Source: Berkiella sp050247135
GTDB lineage: Bacteria; Pseudomonadota; Gammaproteobacteria; Berkiellales; Berkiellaceae
DNA length: 54,016 nucleotides
NCBI GenBank assembly: GCA_050247135.1
Contig: JBFWUT010000018.1
Coordinates: 1-54,016 of the forward strand
Direction of reading: 5' to 3'
Shown: positions 42,629 through 50,848 of the stretch, piece after piece
How positions within the stretch are numbered: the stretch's first letter is position 1
How the letters are laid out: every line of letters starts with the position of its first letter
Position numbers and translations under genes: made by a program
Notes under the pieces: generated by a model
Databases searched by the model: none
Seen by the model: the letters and a program-made list of their open reading frames with translations, nothing else
Told to the model about the DNA's origin: nothing

Positions 42629-44677
42629 ATGAAAGGGAAACATGGATTACCGTTGGTGACATTGGTTTGTCTCACTGGGCTTGTAGGTTGTGGTTCTGAC
42701 TACGAAACGTCAACCCCCACACAAGCAACAACAGAAACCCTCATCGAATCTAAAGGTAACCATCAGCTTTGTAACGATCTTTTCTTTTCTCTTGGCACTG
42801 ATGCCGCTGTCGAAGTCTGTACGCGTGAGGCACAAGCCGGTGATCTCAATGCACAAGTCACCCTCGCCAACTTATATTTAAATGGTACTTTAGGCACTGA
42901 TGACTACAAGCAAGCATTGCCTTGGTTAATTTTAGCGGCTTCGCAGGGACATACTGAAGCCCAAATGCAGGTGGCTCGCAGCTTGCAGTTGGGTCGTGGT
43001 ACAGCTAAAAACGAGGAACAAGCCTTCCATTGGATCCAATTGGCGGCTAAAGGAAATCATCCTGAGGCACAAGTCGCATTAGGCCAATGTTACCTTGAGG
43101 GTAAAGGTGTGGCTAAAGATGAGAATATGGCGATTACCTGGTTCTCAGATTGTGCCCAACAGGGTAACACCGAAGCGATGTACCAGCTTGCTGCCCTTTT
43201 TCTATCCCCTGGACCCCATCAGAAAGTAGATGAGGCACAAAGCTTACTACAGACGGCGGCTGAAAATGGCCATGCCTTATCCATGTTAAAGCTTGGGAAG
43301 CTTTACCATGAAGGTACTGTGATCCCTAAAGATGACAGCAAAGCGCTATATTGGTATTCACAAGCCAACTCCCAAAATCAACCTGAAGCGGAATATGAAC
43401 TGGCGATGCTCTTGCTGAAAGAAACTTGGGAAATTAATGAAGATCCTGTGCACCTCTTAAACAAAGCAGCAGAGCAAAACTACGTGCCTGCTCAGTTGGC
43501 TTTAGCCAAGATTTACCAAGATGGGCAAAAAGTTCCCAGAAATGAAGCCAATGCCTTTAGTTGGTATTTGCGCGCTGCCAAAATGGCTGATCCCGAAGCT
43601 TATTATCAGATTGGCTTAAGCTTTGTGCATGGTCAGCTTAGACAACCTAAAAATATGGATTTGGGCGTAGATTATTTGAAACAAGCTGCTGAACTTAACT
43701 ATATGCCGGCACAATATACCTTAGCCAACCTCTATCTTGACGGTAATGCGGTATTAGTTGATCGCCAGCAAGCAATGGATTATCTGATGCAGGCGGCCAA
43801 TTCCGGTTGGATAGATGCACAACTCAAATTAGCGCAGGCCTTAATAGAATTTTCTTTACCCCAATACGATAAAGCAGCATTTCATTGGTTACAAAAAGCA
43901 GGAAATCATCAGCATATTGAAGCGCTGTATCAATTAGCCAATTGTTATCATGACGGCATTGGTACCGCAGTGGATTACGCAGAATCATTAAGACTTTATA
44001 AAGATCTTGCCTCGCGTGAATTTTATCCTGCTCACTTCAAGCTAGGGCAAATGTATTTTGAAGGAAAAGGCGTTGAAAAAGATATTGATACAGCTAAAAA
44101 ATGGTTACTGAGCGCAGCATTGTACAAAGATCAGGACGCACAAAATTGGCTCAAACAGTATTTTGATGAAACTGACGAGACTCTCGCTGATAAAAATCTT
44201 GAAGGTGAGCTTAATGAATGGTTAGAAAATTCTGCGTTAAATGCACCTTTGTTGTATCAACAAGGATTGAACTACCTTTATGCAAAACGCGGCTATTCGC
44301 AAAATATTCAAGCGGGAATGTCGTGTCTTCAGGAAGCAGCAGAAAAAGAATATGTACCAGCGCAACGTGAGTTAGCAATTATTTTTGATCAAGGACTATT
44401 TGGTTATGAAGGTGCAATTCATGATGCTAATAGTTGGTATTTGCGGGCTGCTAAAAACGGAGATAACTATTCACAATTTAAAGTAGCCAACATGTACTAC
44501 ACAGGGAGTGGTGTGGAAAAGAACATGATCCAGGCTTATGCTTTTGCCAGTATGGCAGCAAAACAAGGGCGGGATGAGGCCATTATGTTAAGCGATGAAC
44601 TGGCCAAAAACCTTGATGAAAATGAGTTAGCCGTTGCTCAGATGATTATTAAGCAAACGAATCCTTCAACACTCTGA
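42629..44677 (+). CDS. Sel1-repeat lipoprotein
   Basis: A lipoprotein signal ('LPLVTLVCLTGLVGCGS', lipobox LVGC) is followed by more than a dozen Sel1-like repeats, recognisable by the A-x-x-x-L-G-x-x-Y-x-x-G-x-G-V spacing and the A-x-x-W-x-x-x-A-A half ('ALGQCYLEGKGVAKDENMAI'). The protein runs to 682 residues from ATG 42629, which has ggaag 5 bases upstream; an in-frame ATG at 42611 adds six residues. Sel1 proteins are scaffolds; in Legionella (LpnE, EnhC) they affect host entry and trafficking. The lipobox suggests a membrane-tethered, periplasmic or surface protein. Function here is inferred only. Confidence 0.88.
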   Translation: MKGKHGLPLVTLVCLTGLVGCGSDYETSTPTQATTETLIESKGNHQLCNDLFFSLGTDAAVEVCTREAQAGDLNAQVTLANLYLNGTLGTDDYKQALPWLILAASQGHTEAQMQVARSLQLGRGTAKNEEQAFHWIQLAAKGNHPEAQVALGQCYLEGKGVAKDENMAITWFSDCAQQGNTEAMYQLAALFLSPGPHQKVDEAQSLLQTAAENGHALSMLKLGKLYHEGTVIPKDDSKALYWYSQANSQNQPEAEYELAMLLLKETWEINEDPVHLLNKAAEQNYVPAQLALAKIYQDGQKVPRNEANAFSWYLRAAKMADPEAYYQIGLSFVHGQLRQPKNMDLGVDYLKQAAELNYMPAQYTLANLYLDGNAVLVDRQQAMDYLMQAANSGWIDAQLKLAQALIEFSLPQYDKAAFHWLQKAGNHQHIEALYQLANCYHDGIGTAVDYAESLRLYKDLASREFYPAHFKLGQMYFEGKGVEKDIDTAKKWLLSAALYKDQDAQNWLKQYFDETDETLADKNLEGELNEWLENSALNAPLLYQQGLNYLYAKRGYSQNIQAGMSCLQEAAEKEYVPAQRELAIIFDQGLFGYEGAIHDANSWYLRAAKNGDNYSQFKVANMYYTGSGVEKNMIQAYAFASMAAKQGRDEAIMLSDELAKNLDENELAVAQMIIKQTNPSTL

Positions 44678-44694
44678 TCTTTGGATAAGGCGCA

Positions 44695-46191
44695 ATGTCA
44701 TACATACTAGGCGCATTTCGATACTTATTTAAGTTCTTTTTTGTTCTTGCCGTACTATTGCTAGTCTTTACGGTGATAGTTATCGCCATGACGATGAACT
44801 TTGACATCAATAAACATAAAGACACTATTCAAGAGGCATTTAATCGTGAAACAGGATTGGAGCTGCTGTTAAATGGCCCAATCCAAGCTGAGTATTTTCC
44901 CGAACCTAATGTTCATTTTAGCCGTGTTGAGATCACTAATCGCAGTAAAGGTTCAAAATTCAAGCTCAATATTGACGACGCTGAAGTGAATATTAATTTC
45001 TTTTCACTTTTTGGTGACATTATAAAAGTAAATAGTTTTAATGCTAGAGACGTTGATATTCAGCTTATTGATGGTCAAAATACCAAACTTGACTTTAAAA
45101 TTGATTCCTTTTCAGGGCAAGTTCTCTCTTCGTATCGTGAGATTTCTATTCCAACGTTCACTTTAAAATCGGGTAATAATGAAGTTATTGGTGACTTTAA
45201 GTTGATGTTGTTGTCTCAATATCCGATCGTCAATGGTAATTTTTCTTCCAGGCAATTTAATATAGATGTTAATGATCCCAAGCTACCGTTACCAGGCAAG
45301 TTATTCAGTTCCAAATCTTTTGCCATGGAATGGATCGATAATTTAACTGGTGAGATCAATTGGCATTTTGACAATTTATTCATTGGCGTTCTCAGCATTG
45401 AAGATACGGATATTCAAGTCACATTTAAAGACAAAATTTTAGAAATGGTGCCACGTGGTAAGGTAGCCAGTGGTGATCTTAGTGGCAAAATTCAAGTGCA
45501 AAAAAGAGACAATGACTTTGTTATCACTAGTCAGCTTCAAATAAAAAATGGTATTGCCAGCGAATTTTTTCAACAATTTTGGAAAAATGCTGCCTTGTTG
45601 AACGGCAAATTAGACATCGAATTTGATGGTAAAATGCGTGGCACTAATCTTGCAAGCTGGATGTCGCATCTCACAGGACGGATGTTGCTCAGCATTAAAA
45701 ATATGCAAATTCAAGACAGAGATATTGATTCGCGTTATGTCGATGTATTTGCTGCATTATGGAAGTCACTGAATCCTTCCAAAAAGGGAACCTCCTTAGA
45801 ATGTGTCGCGATGTTGCTCAAAGCCGAAGATGGTCAAGTGAAAGCAAAAGAAACCATTGCTATGCAGACAGGGGATATTTATGCCTTAGGGGGCGGTGGA
45901 TTAGATTTAAAAAAGGAAACGGTGGATTTAACGTTTGATCTCTATCCGCGTAGCCAATTGAACATCGGTGTGGGATCGATTGATCAAGTTATTCATTTGA
46001 GAGGGAGTTTATCTAAGCCGGAGTTTGTCATGAGTCCTAAAGGTTTCATCAAAGAAGGTGGCTCCTTACTGACAGGCATTGCGACTTCGGGGGTGAGCAT
46101 TTTAGCCCAGAAGATGTTGAAAATCGTCAATCAAAAGAGCTCTCCCTGCCAGCAAGTGATGGCGGAGGCCTTTGAAGAAACGAACGATTGA
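44695..46191 (+). CDS. AsmA-family protein
   Basis: An inner-membrane-anchored periplasmic protein of the AsmA group, implicated in phospholipid and outer-membrane homeostasis. N-terminal helix (about residues 12-33), AsmA start domain ('RETGLELLLNGPIQAEYFPE', 'NVHFSRVEITN') and the C-terminal AsmA_2 part ('LSGKIQVQKRD', 'IDVFAA'-like region, 'VDLTFDLYPRSQLNIG'). It has 498 residues. It starts 17 bases after the Sel1 gene, so the two may be cotranscribed. Confidence 0.87.
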   Translation: MSYILGAFRYLFKFFFVLAVLLLVFTVIVIAMTMNFDINKHKDTIQEAFNRETGLELLLNGPIQAEYFPEPNVHFSRVEITNRSKGSKFKLNIDDAEVNINFFSLFGDIIKVNSFNARDVDIQLIDGQNTKLDFKIDSFSGQVLSSYREISIPTFTLKSGNNEVIGDFKLMLLSQYPIVNGNFSSRQFNIDVNDPKLPLPGKLFSSKSFAMEWIDNLTGEINWHFDNLFIGVLSIEDTDIQVTFKDKILEMVPRGKVASGDLSGKIQVQKRDNDFVITSQLQIKNGIASEFFQQFWKNAALLNGKLDIEFDGKMRGTNLASWMSHLTGRMLLSIKNMQIQDRDIDSRYVDVFAALWKSLNPSKKGTSLECVAMLLKAEDGQVKAKETIAMQTGDIYALGGGGLDLKKETVDLTFDLYPRSQLNIGVGSIDQVIHLRGSLSKPEFVMSPKGFIKEGGSLLTGIATSGVSILAQKMLKIVNQKSSPCQQVMAEAFEETND

Positions 46192-46217
46192 CATATGTGA
46201 GTTAAATGACCTATACT
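46188..46217 (+). promoter_or_regulatory. Sigma-70 promoter of the 70-residue protein gene
   Basis: -35 TTGACA (46188-46193), an 18-base spacer and -10 TATACT (46212-46217). It overlaps the AsmA stop codon and lies about 50 bases before the ATG at 46266. Confidence 0.7.
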
Positions 46218-46265
46218 GAAAGAGATCCTTAATTGTAGTTATTTGATTATTAAGGGAAAAATACG

Positions 46266-46478
46266 ATGAAGCGCACCTCAAGATATGCGAAGATCCGCCA
46301 GTTAAAAGAAGACGGCGTTACTATCATCAATATTTTAGGCTTAGATAATCAACCTCGCGCATTCAAGCGCGCCTTTTTGCAACTACAAAAAGATATTGAA
46401 AAGAACCGTTTTCGGTTTATTTCGGCAGGTGAACCAGAGCCAGTGATTAGAGTCCCGCACAGTTTTGAGATCCATTAA
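46266..46478 (+). CDS. Small basic protein of unknown function
   Basis: A 70-residue soluble, basic protein ('MKRTSRYAKIRQLKEDGVTI') that I cannot place in a family. A clear sigma-70 promoter and a ribosome-binding site (aaggga, about 9 bases before ATG) support it as a real gene. It is followed by a large inverted repeat that may end its transcript. Confidence 0.68.
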   Translation: MKRTSRYAKIRQLKEDGVTIINILGLDNQPRAFKRAFLQLQKDIEKNRFRFISAGEPEPVIRVPHSFEIH

Positions 46479-46484
46479 TTCTGC

Positions 46485-46590
46485 CCAATTTGCTCTTATG
46501 CTTTGTTGTCTGCGTCCTCTTACGTCAGTCATGCACTAAGAGTGCACTCCTTTGTTCGAGTACTTGACGCCTTGCCTAAGAGCAAATTGG
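46485..46590. repeat. Structured intergenic inverted repeat
   Basis: A perfect 14-base inverted repeat (ccaatttgctctta, 46485-46498; taagagcaaattgg, 46577-46590) encloses 78 bases that hold another pairing (gcgtc 46512-46516 with gacgc 46566-46570) and a small hairpin (tgcact-aag-agtgca, 46532-46546). It could be the end of the upstream transcript, a small structured RNA, or a short mobile palindrome. No T-run follows on either strand. Confidence 0.6.
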
Positions 46591-46639
46591 TTTGAATTAA
46601 AAAGAATACCAGCATATTTTAAAGCGACTCGTCGTGTCA

Positions 46640-47599
46640 CTATTTCCTCCCCGGTTTCGCCGCCCCTTTAATATGCAAATCTTCCTGAACTTTCTGCATA
46701 ATTTTAACGGCGTCCGTATTTTGCACATTATGTCCAGCTGAACTTAAGAGTCTATCTAAAGCAACGCGATTCTCACTGTCATTTAATCGCTTATTTTTTA
46801 TATAGTCGATGCCCGTCAAAATATGTTTAATGGCATGATTACGTTGCTCTAAGGCTATGCCAGAAATGGGTGATTTCAGTTCATGCTCTTTAATCTTAGA
46901 GATAGCCATTTCTAAGATATCTCGATGTTCTTTATGTTCATTGCCGCGTGCTAGTTCTTTGCTTTGAAAATGATCAATTGCTGAATTCATATGCTTTGCG
47001 ACAAATTGTTGGAACTTGGTTTTAAAGACTTCCTGGGTAGTTTGCCAATCACTCACACTTTGTATGCTCGCTTCATCTAGCACGAGTACGGGGATAGAGC
47101 CGTGCGATTTTTCTTCTGTAAAACTGATCTTTAAAAAGGCCAGGGCGTCTTTTAAAGCAGCATAACGATAGGTTGATTCTAATTTTCCAGATGGAAAATG
47201 CACTCGCACATGATTTCCTTCTAATGATTTTTCAACCACGTTTGGCCCGCTAGGAAGGCTGGTGATAAGCATTTGCTTTAATTGCAGTAATGGCGTGGGC
47301 ACAACGGAAGTGGTTTGAGTGGGTTGTGGTGAGGGGGTAGCTGTGATGCCTTGCCTTGTTAAGGACAATAAAATGAATCCTGCTATACGCGAGGCGCCTT
47401 TATGTTTGTGCTCTTCTAGGTAGCTAAACATTTCTTTGGTTTTGGCTTCATTGGAAAGCTTTTTACTACTGATTTTGGCAAGCTCTTTTTTTATTTCGAT
47501 AAAATCGTGAGCTTCTTTTTTGGGGATAGGCTTGGTGTGATCTGTATACCATTTCTTTAAGGCATCTAAGGCAAGATCAATGCTGGTGGAGGTTGTCAT
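46640..47599 (-). CDS. Hypothetical soluble protein, helical, Lys/His-rich
   Basis: A 319-residue protein with no signal peptide or membrane helix and no family that I recognise. It has a helical N-terminal region (1-90), a Pro/Thr/Gln linker (about 87-107) and a larger C-terminal region with several predicted helices ('KIMQKVQEDLHIKGAAKPGR' at the end). The short basic C-terminus and lack of conserved bacterial domains would suit a type IV-secreted protein, but that is only context-based. Its leader forms a hairpin covering the ribosome-binding region (47603-47654). Confidence 0.72.
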   Translation of the reverse strand: MTTSTSIDLALDALKKWYTDHTKPIPKKEAHDFIEIKKELAKISSKKLSNEAKTKEMFSYLEEHKHKGASRIAGFILLSLTRQGITATPSPQPTQTTSVVPTPLLQLKQMLITSLPSGPNVVEKSLEGNHVRVHFPSGKLESTYRYAALKDALAFLKISFTEEKSHGSIPVLVLDEASIQSVSDWQTTQEVFKTKFQQFVAKHMNSAIDHFQSKELARGNEHKEHRDILEMAISKIKEHELKSPISGIALEQRNHAIKHILTGIDYIKNKRLNDSENRVALDRLLSSAGHNVQNTDAVKIMQKVQEDLHIKGAAKPGRK

Positions 47600-47602
47600 G
47601 AC

Positions 47603-47654
47603 ACATCTCTCTTGGTTGCATCATTTTAATTATCTGCCTACCAAAGAGAGATGT
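47603..47654 (-). promoter_or_regulatory. Leader hairpin overlapping the ribosome-binding region of the 319-residue protein gene
   Basis: On the minus strand acatctctctttggt (47654-47640) pairs with accaagagagatgt (47616-47603) with one bulged base around a loop of about 23 bases. The 3' arm contains the purine-rich stretch aagagaga that would serve as ribosome-binding site, 4 bases before the ATG. It could control translation, or be a processed end of the upstream hydrolase transcript. Confidence 0.6.
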
Positions 47655-47690
47655 CTAGGTGTTCGCTATACACGCATGTGGTTGCACGCT

Positions 47691-48896
47691 TTAGGTGTTC
47701 AGTTTCAATAACCGACTCATCTTTTGCTGCAACACTTCCTGGCCGTTGATTTGCCGATTGCCACTATGACCACGTGCTTTATGATAAGTAAACAAATATT
47801 GCAGTGATTCGTTATGGGCTCTAAGGCCATCATTGGGTGAGTCACATAGGGCCACTTTGGCGTCTTTAATATTCAGAAGATCGCTTAACGCACTTCGTTT
47901 CGTTTGAGCATCGTTATTTTGAGCAATGATCGCGCGAAGCCGCTCTTTGTTCACTGCATTATTCTTTCGTAATAAATGATGTATTCCTGCCTCGTCTTTA
48001 ATCATGGAATCATTTTTTGCCACGATATGATCAACGGCATTTTGAGGAAGGCTTAGATAAGCTTGGCCTGCTTCTAAGGTGCCAAAAGTTAACCAGAGTA
48101 AACCTTTAACTAGAGGGCGCATCAAGCTAAATGAAACTTTATTAGAGACGAAACTCACCGATAGCAAAAGCGTTGCCGTGAGTAGCGCGGTAGTGAACAA
48201 TGAAATACCTAAGGCAAATCCCAGTAAGCTTCCATAAATGATACCTGCAAGAAGCGCTGCCCCTCGATTTTGGAGCATCGTTCTTAAAATAAATTCGGTC
48301 GCATTGATGAAGGAACGATTATTCAGGACTTTGACGCTGCTCACCGTTTGAAGATCTTTGCCTGCTATTTTGGCTTGTACGAGGCTATCTTGATAGATCT
48401 TTGCTGCGGCCATGGTCACCAAAGCACCGCCCATGGAATGACCATGCAGTAAAATATTCTCTAGCGCAACACCTTGGTTTTGATAGTGTTTAACGATAGA
48501 GATCACATCGTTTAGCCAATCATCTTCTGAATAAGCTTGCCCTTTACTTTGTAGTGTGCCGCGAAAATTAAAAGCAACAATGCGATGTTGAGGAAAATTT
48601 TCAGTTAATTTGAGATATTCATAGAGGTGGTTTTCATAAATATCACCGTTACCCACGGCGTTTATGATGATTTTCTGATTTTCGGGAGCCCTTAAAGGGG
48701 CACGAGAAAACTCACTAAAGTTAATGGTGGCTCTTTGATCGGTGGTTGGCAGAGAACCTTCGTTAAAAAATACGCCGGGATGATTGTTTTTGATATGACG
48801 GTTTAAATCAGAGAAGGGTCTGGCTCCCTTAGGAAGGTTTTGTGAGGGCATGACCAATTTTGAAACGAGGGGACCAAAAAGCCATCTAAATAACAT
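47691..48896 (-). CDS. Alpha/beta-hydrolase-like protein with GHSMGG motif
   Basis: A lipase/hydrolase-type protein: 'IVAFNFRGTLQSKG' resembles the oxyanion strand, and 'ILLHGHSMGGALVTMAAAKI' carries the nucleophile Ser. A hydrophobic hairpin of two membrane-like segments (about residues 205-255) interrupts the fold. A likely His/Asp end is 'LCDSPNDGLRAHNES'. I choose ATG 48896 (ggtga 5 bases upstream) over ATG 48908. About 401 residues. Similar GHSMGG proteins with membrane inserts occur among Legionella and Coxiella secreted proteins; substrate and export are unknown here. Confidence 0.75.
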   Translation of the reverse strand: MLFRWLFGPLVSKLVMPSQNLPKGARPFSDLNRHIKNNHPGVFFNEGSLPTTDQRATINFSEFSRAPLRAPENQKIIINAVGNGDIYENHLYEYLKLTENFPQHRIVAFNFRGTLQSKGQAYSEDDWLNDVISIVKHYQNQGVALENILLHGHSMGGALVTMAAAKIYQDSLVQAKIAGKDLQTVSSVKVLNNRSFINATEFILRTMLQNRGAALLAGIIYGSLLGFALGISLFTTALLTATLLLSVSFVSNKVSFSLMRPLVKGLLWLTFGTLEAGQAYLSLPQNAVDHIVAKNDSMIKDEAGIHHLLRKNNAVNKERLRAIIAQNNDAQTKRSALSDLLNIKDAKVALCDSPNDGLRAHNESLQYLFTYHKARGHSGNRQINGQEVLQQKMSRLLKLNT

Positions 48897-48981
48897 ATTA
48901 TTCACCATTTTATTGGAACTGCTTCGAACTATGTTGGCAATTTAACAAAAAATGGCTGAGATTTAAAGTAAAGCAGTCAGT

Positions 48982-49398
48982 TCATAGGTTTTTACGCAGG
49001 AAGTAGAACTTGGCGTCTTTCATAAAGCCTTTTCTCGTGAATTCCAGTTCATAACCCAGTTTTTGATAAAAGCCTAAGGCTTCCCAATCCATGGTATTAA
49101 CCGCAGCAAAGGTGCAGCCTTGATCTTTCCCGTGCTCATGTGCCTTTTTCATGAGCTGAGTTCCATAGCCTGTTTTGCGAAAATGCTCAGACATCCATAA
49201 TTGATCGATATATAAGCAGCCATAGAGGCAAGCGCCATTCAAGCCACCTAGGATCGTATTTTGTTCATCTCGAAAGTAAAAAGCAAAACACTGGATGGGA
49301 GGAAGCCCTCTTTGTTCATGAGCATAAGCCATCAATCCTTTGCTTAAAATGGCAATGTCATCAGCTTGGGGATGAGGATCAAAATGGAGAGTAGGCAT
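48982..49398 (-). CDS. GNAT-family N-acetyltransferase
   Basis: A 138-residue acetyl-CoA-dependent acetyltransferase. Motif A is 'QLWMSEHFRKTGYGTQLMKK' (the R-x-x-G-x-G/A acetyl-CoA loop), followed by 'AVNTMDWEALGFYQKLGYEL', typical of motif B. The substrate cannot be told. It diverges from the YjbQ-family gene with a 53-base gap. Confidence 0.9.
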   Translation of the reverse strand: MPTLHFDPHPQADDIAILSKGLMAYAHEQRGLPPIQCFAFYFRDEQNTILGGLNGACLYGCLYIDQLWMSEHFRKTGYGTQLMKKAHEHGKDQGCTFAAVNTMDWEALGFYQKLGYELEFTRKGFMKDAKFYFLRKNL

Positions 49399-49451
49399 TT
49401 AGCACCTGTGAATGATATAAATCGCCCTATTATGCAAAAAGGAGATAAACA

Positions 49452-49871
49452 ATGAAACATTATCGAGAAGAACTCTGGTTTCACACGAAAACTCGAGTGG
49501 CATTTATCAATATTACCGACGATGTCCAAGCTGCTGTTCAAAAAAGTGGTATTGAGAATGGCTTTTGTTTGGTCAATGCCATGCATATCAGCGCCAGTGT
49601 TTACATCAATGATGATGAGCCTGGTTTATTACATGATTACCAGCAATGGTTAGAAAAACTGGCACCTCATGCCCCTACTAGCCAATATCGCCATAATGAT
49701 ACGGGTGAAGACAATGCCGATGCCCATATTAAACGCCAGATCATGGGGCGAGAAGTGGTTGTGGCGATTACCGATGGTGAGCTTGATTTTGGCCCTTGGG
49801 AGCAAATTTTTTATGGGGAATTTGATGGTAAACGTCAGAAAAGGGTGCTGGTGAAAATTATTGGAGAATAA
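49452..49871 (+). CDS. YjbQ/UPF0047 family protein
   Basis: A 139-residue protein of the YjbQ family (some members have weak thiamine-phosphate synthase activity; true role unclear). Family motifs: 'ENGFCLVNAMHISASVYIND' and 'NADAHIKRQIMGREVVVAIT', with conserved metal-binding His residues, and 'GPWEQIFYGEFDG'. The start follows aaggag by 8 bases. Confidence 0.92.
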   Translation: MKHYREELWFHTKTRVAFINITDDVQAAVQKSGIENGFCLVNAMHISASVYINDDEPGLLHDYQQWLEKLAPHAPTSQYRHNDTGEDNADAHIKRQIMGREVVVAITDGELDFGPWEQIFYGEFDGKRQKRVLVKIIGE

Positions 49872-49960
49872 GTTAAATAACTTATTGGCTTTTATCTTGC
49901 ATTAGTTACCGTTCTTGTGAATACTCACACCCAAATAAAGCATTGAAAAAAGCAGGTGCC

Positions 49961-50809
49961 ATGCAAACCATTAAATGGGTCGAAACCCCAAAACCCGCCG
50001 CCGCTACCTCAGTTGAGAAAAAAATCGCTCGCTTAGAGAAGAAGCTCTTACACTACACCGGTAAGGCGATTGGCGATTATGGCATGATAGCGCAAGGCGA
50101 TAAGATTTTAGTCTGCGTTTCAGGCGGTAAAGACTCCATTAGTATGCTACTGATGTTAGAAGCATTGCGTAAAAGGGCCCCTTTAAAGTTCGAATTGATG
50201 GCCTTTGTACTTGATCAGGCGCAACCGGGTTGGAATGATCAAGGATTACGACGATTTTTCGAGGAGCGTCATATTCCTTATGAAATCATGCGCGAAGATA
50301 CCTATACTATCGTTAAAGAGAAGATCCCTGAAAATAGCACCTATTGTAGCCTTTGTTCACGCTTAAGACGGGGGATCATCTATCGATATGCTGAAGAAAA
50401 GGGCTTCACTAAAATCGCTTTGGGGCATCACCGTGACGATTTAATCACTTCGTTGCTTATGTCGATTTTCTACAATGGCAATATCCGCTCCATGCCCCCG
50501 AAGCTCTTGTCTGACAATAAGCGGCATATCGTGATAAGACCGCTTAGTTATTGCCAAGAAAAAGACATTGCCGAATATGCTAAATTAAGAGAGTTCCCAA
50601 TAATCCCTTGTAATCTCTGTGGTTCGCAAGAAAACTTGGCTCGCAAAAAGGTTAAACGGTTGATTCATACCTTGGCGCTGGAGAACCCGAAGATCCCGAG
50701 CAATATTTTGGGATCATTACAAGCTGTAAAAGTCAGCCAGCTAATGGATAAAAATTTGTGGGATTTTAAAGGTTTAGAAACCGAAAGTCTTAATAAAGAA
50801 GCGCTATAA
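49961..50809 (+). CDS. ttcA: tRNA 2-thiocytidine(32) synthetase TtcA
   Basis: It adds sulfur to cytidine 32 of tRNA. The PP-loop 'CVSGGKDS' (residues 52-59) and two CxxC motifs for the Fe-S cluster ('YCSLCSR', 'PCNLCGS') are intact, with 'GHHRDD'. I choose ATG 49961 (aggtg upstream); an in-frame TTG at 49943 would add six residues. It has 282 residues. Confidence 0.95.
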   Translation: MQTIKWVETPKPAAATSVEKKIARLEKKLLHYTGKAIGDYGMIAQGDKILVCVSGGKDSISMLLMLEALRKRAPLKFELMAFVLDQAQPGWNDQGLRRFFEERHIPYEIMREDTYTIVKEKIPENSTYCSLCSRLRRGIIYRYAEEKGFTKIALGHHRDDLITSLLMSIFYNGNIRSMPPKLLSDNKRHIVIRPLSYCQEKDIAEYAKLREFPIIPCNLCGSQENLARKKVKRLIHTLALENPKIPSNILGSLQAVKVSQLMDKNLWDFKGLETESLNKEAL

Positions 50810-50848
50810 TTAAAATTAGCATGCATGGAACAAGTCCAAGGAACACGG

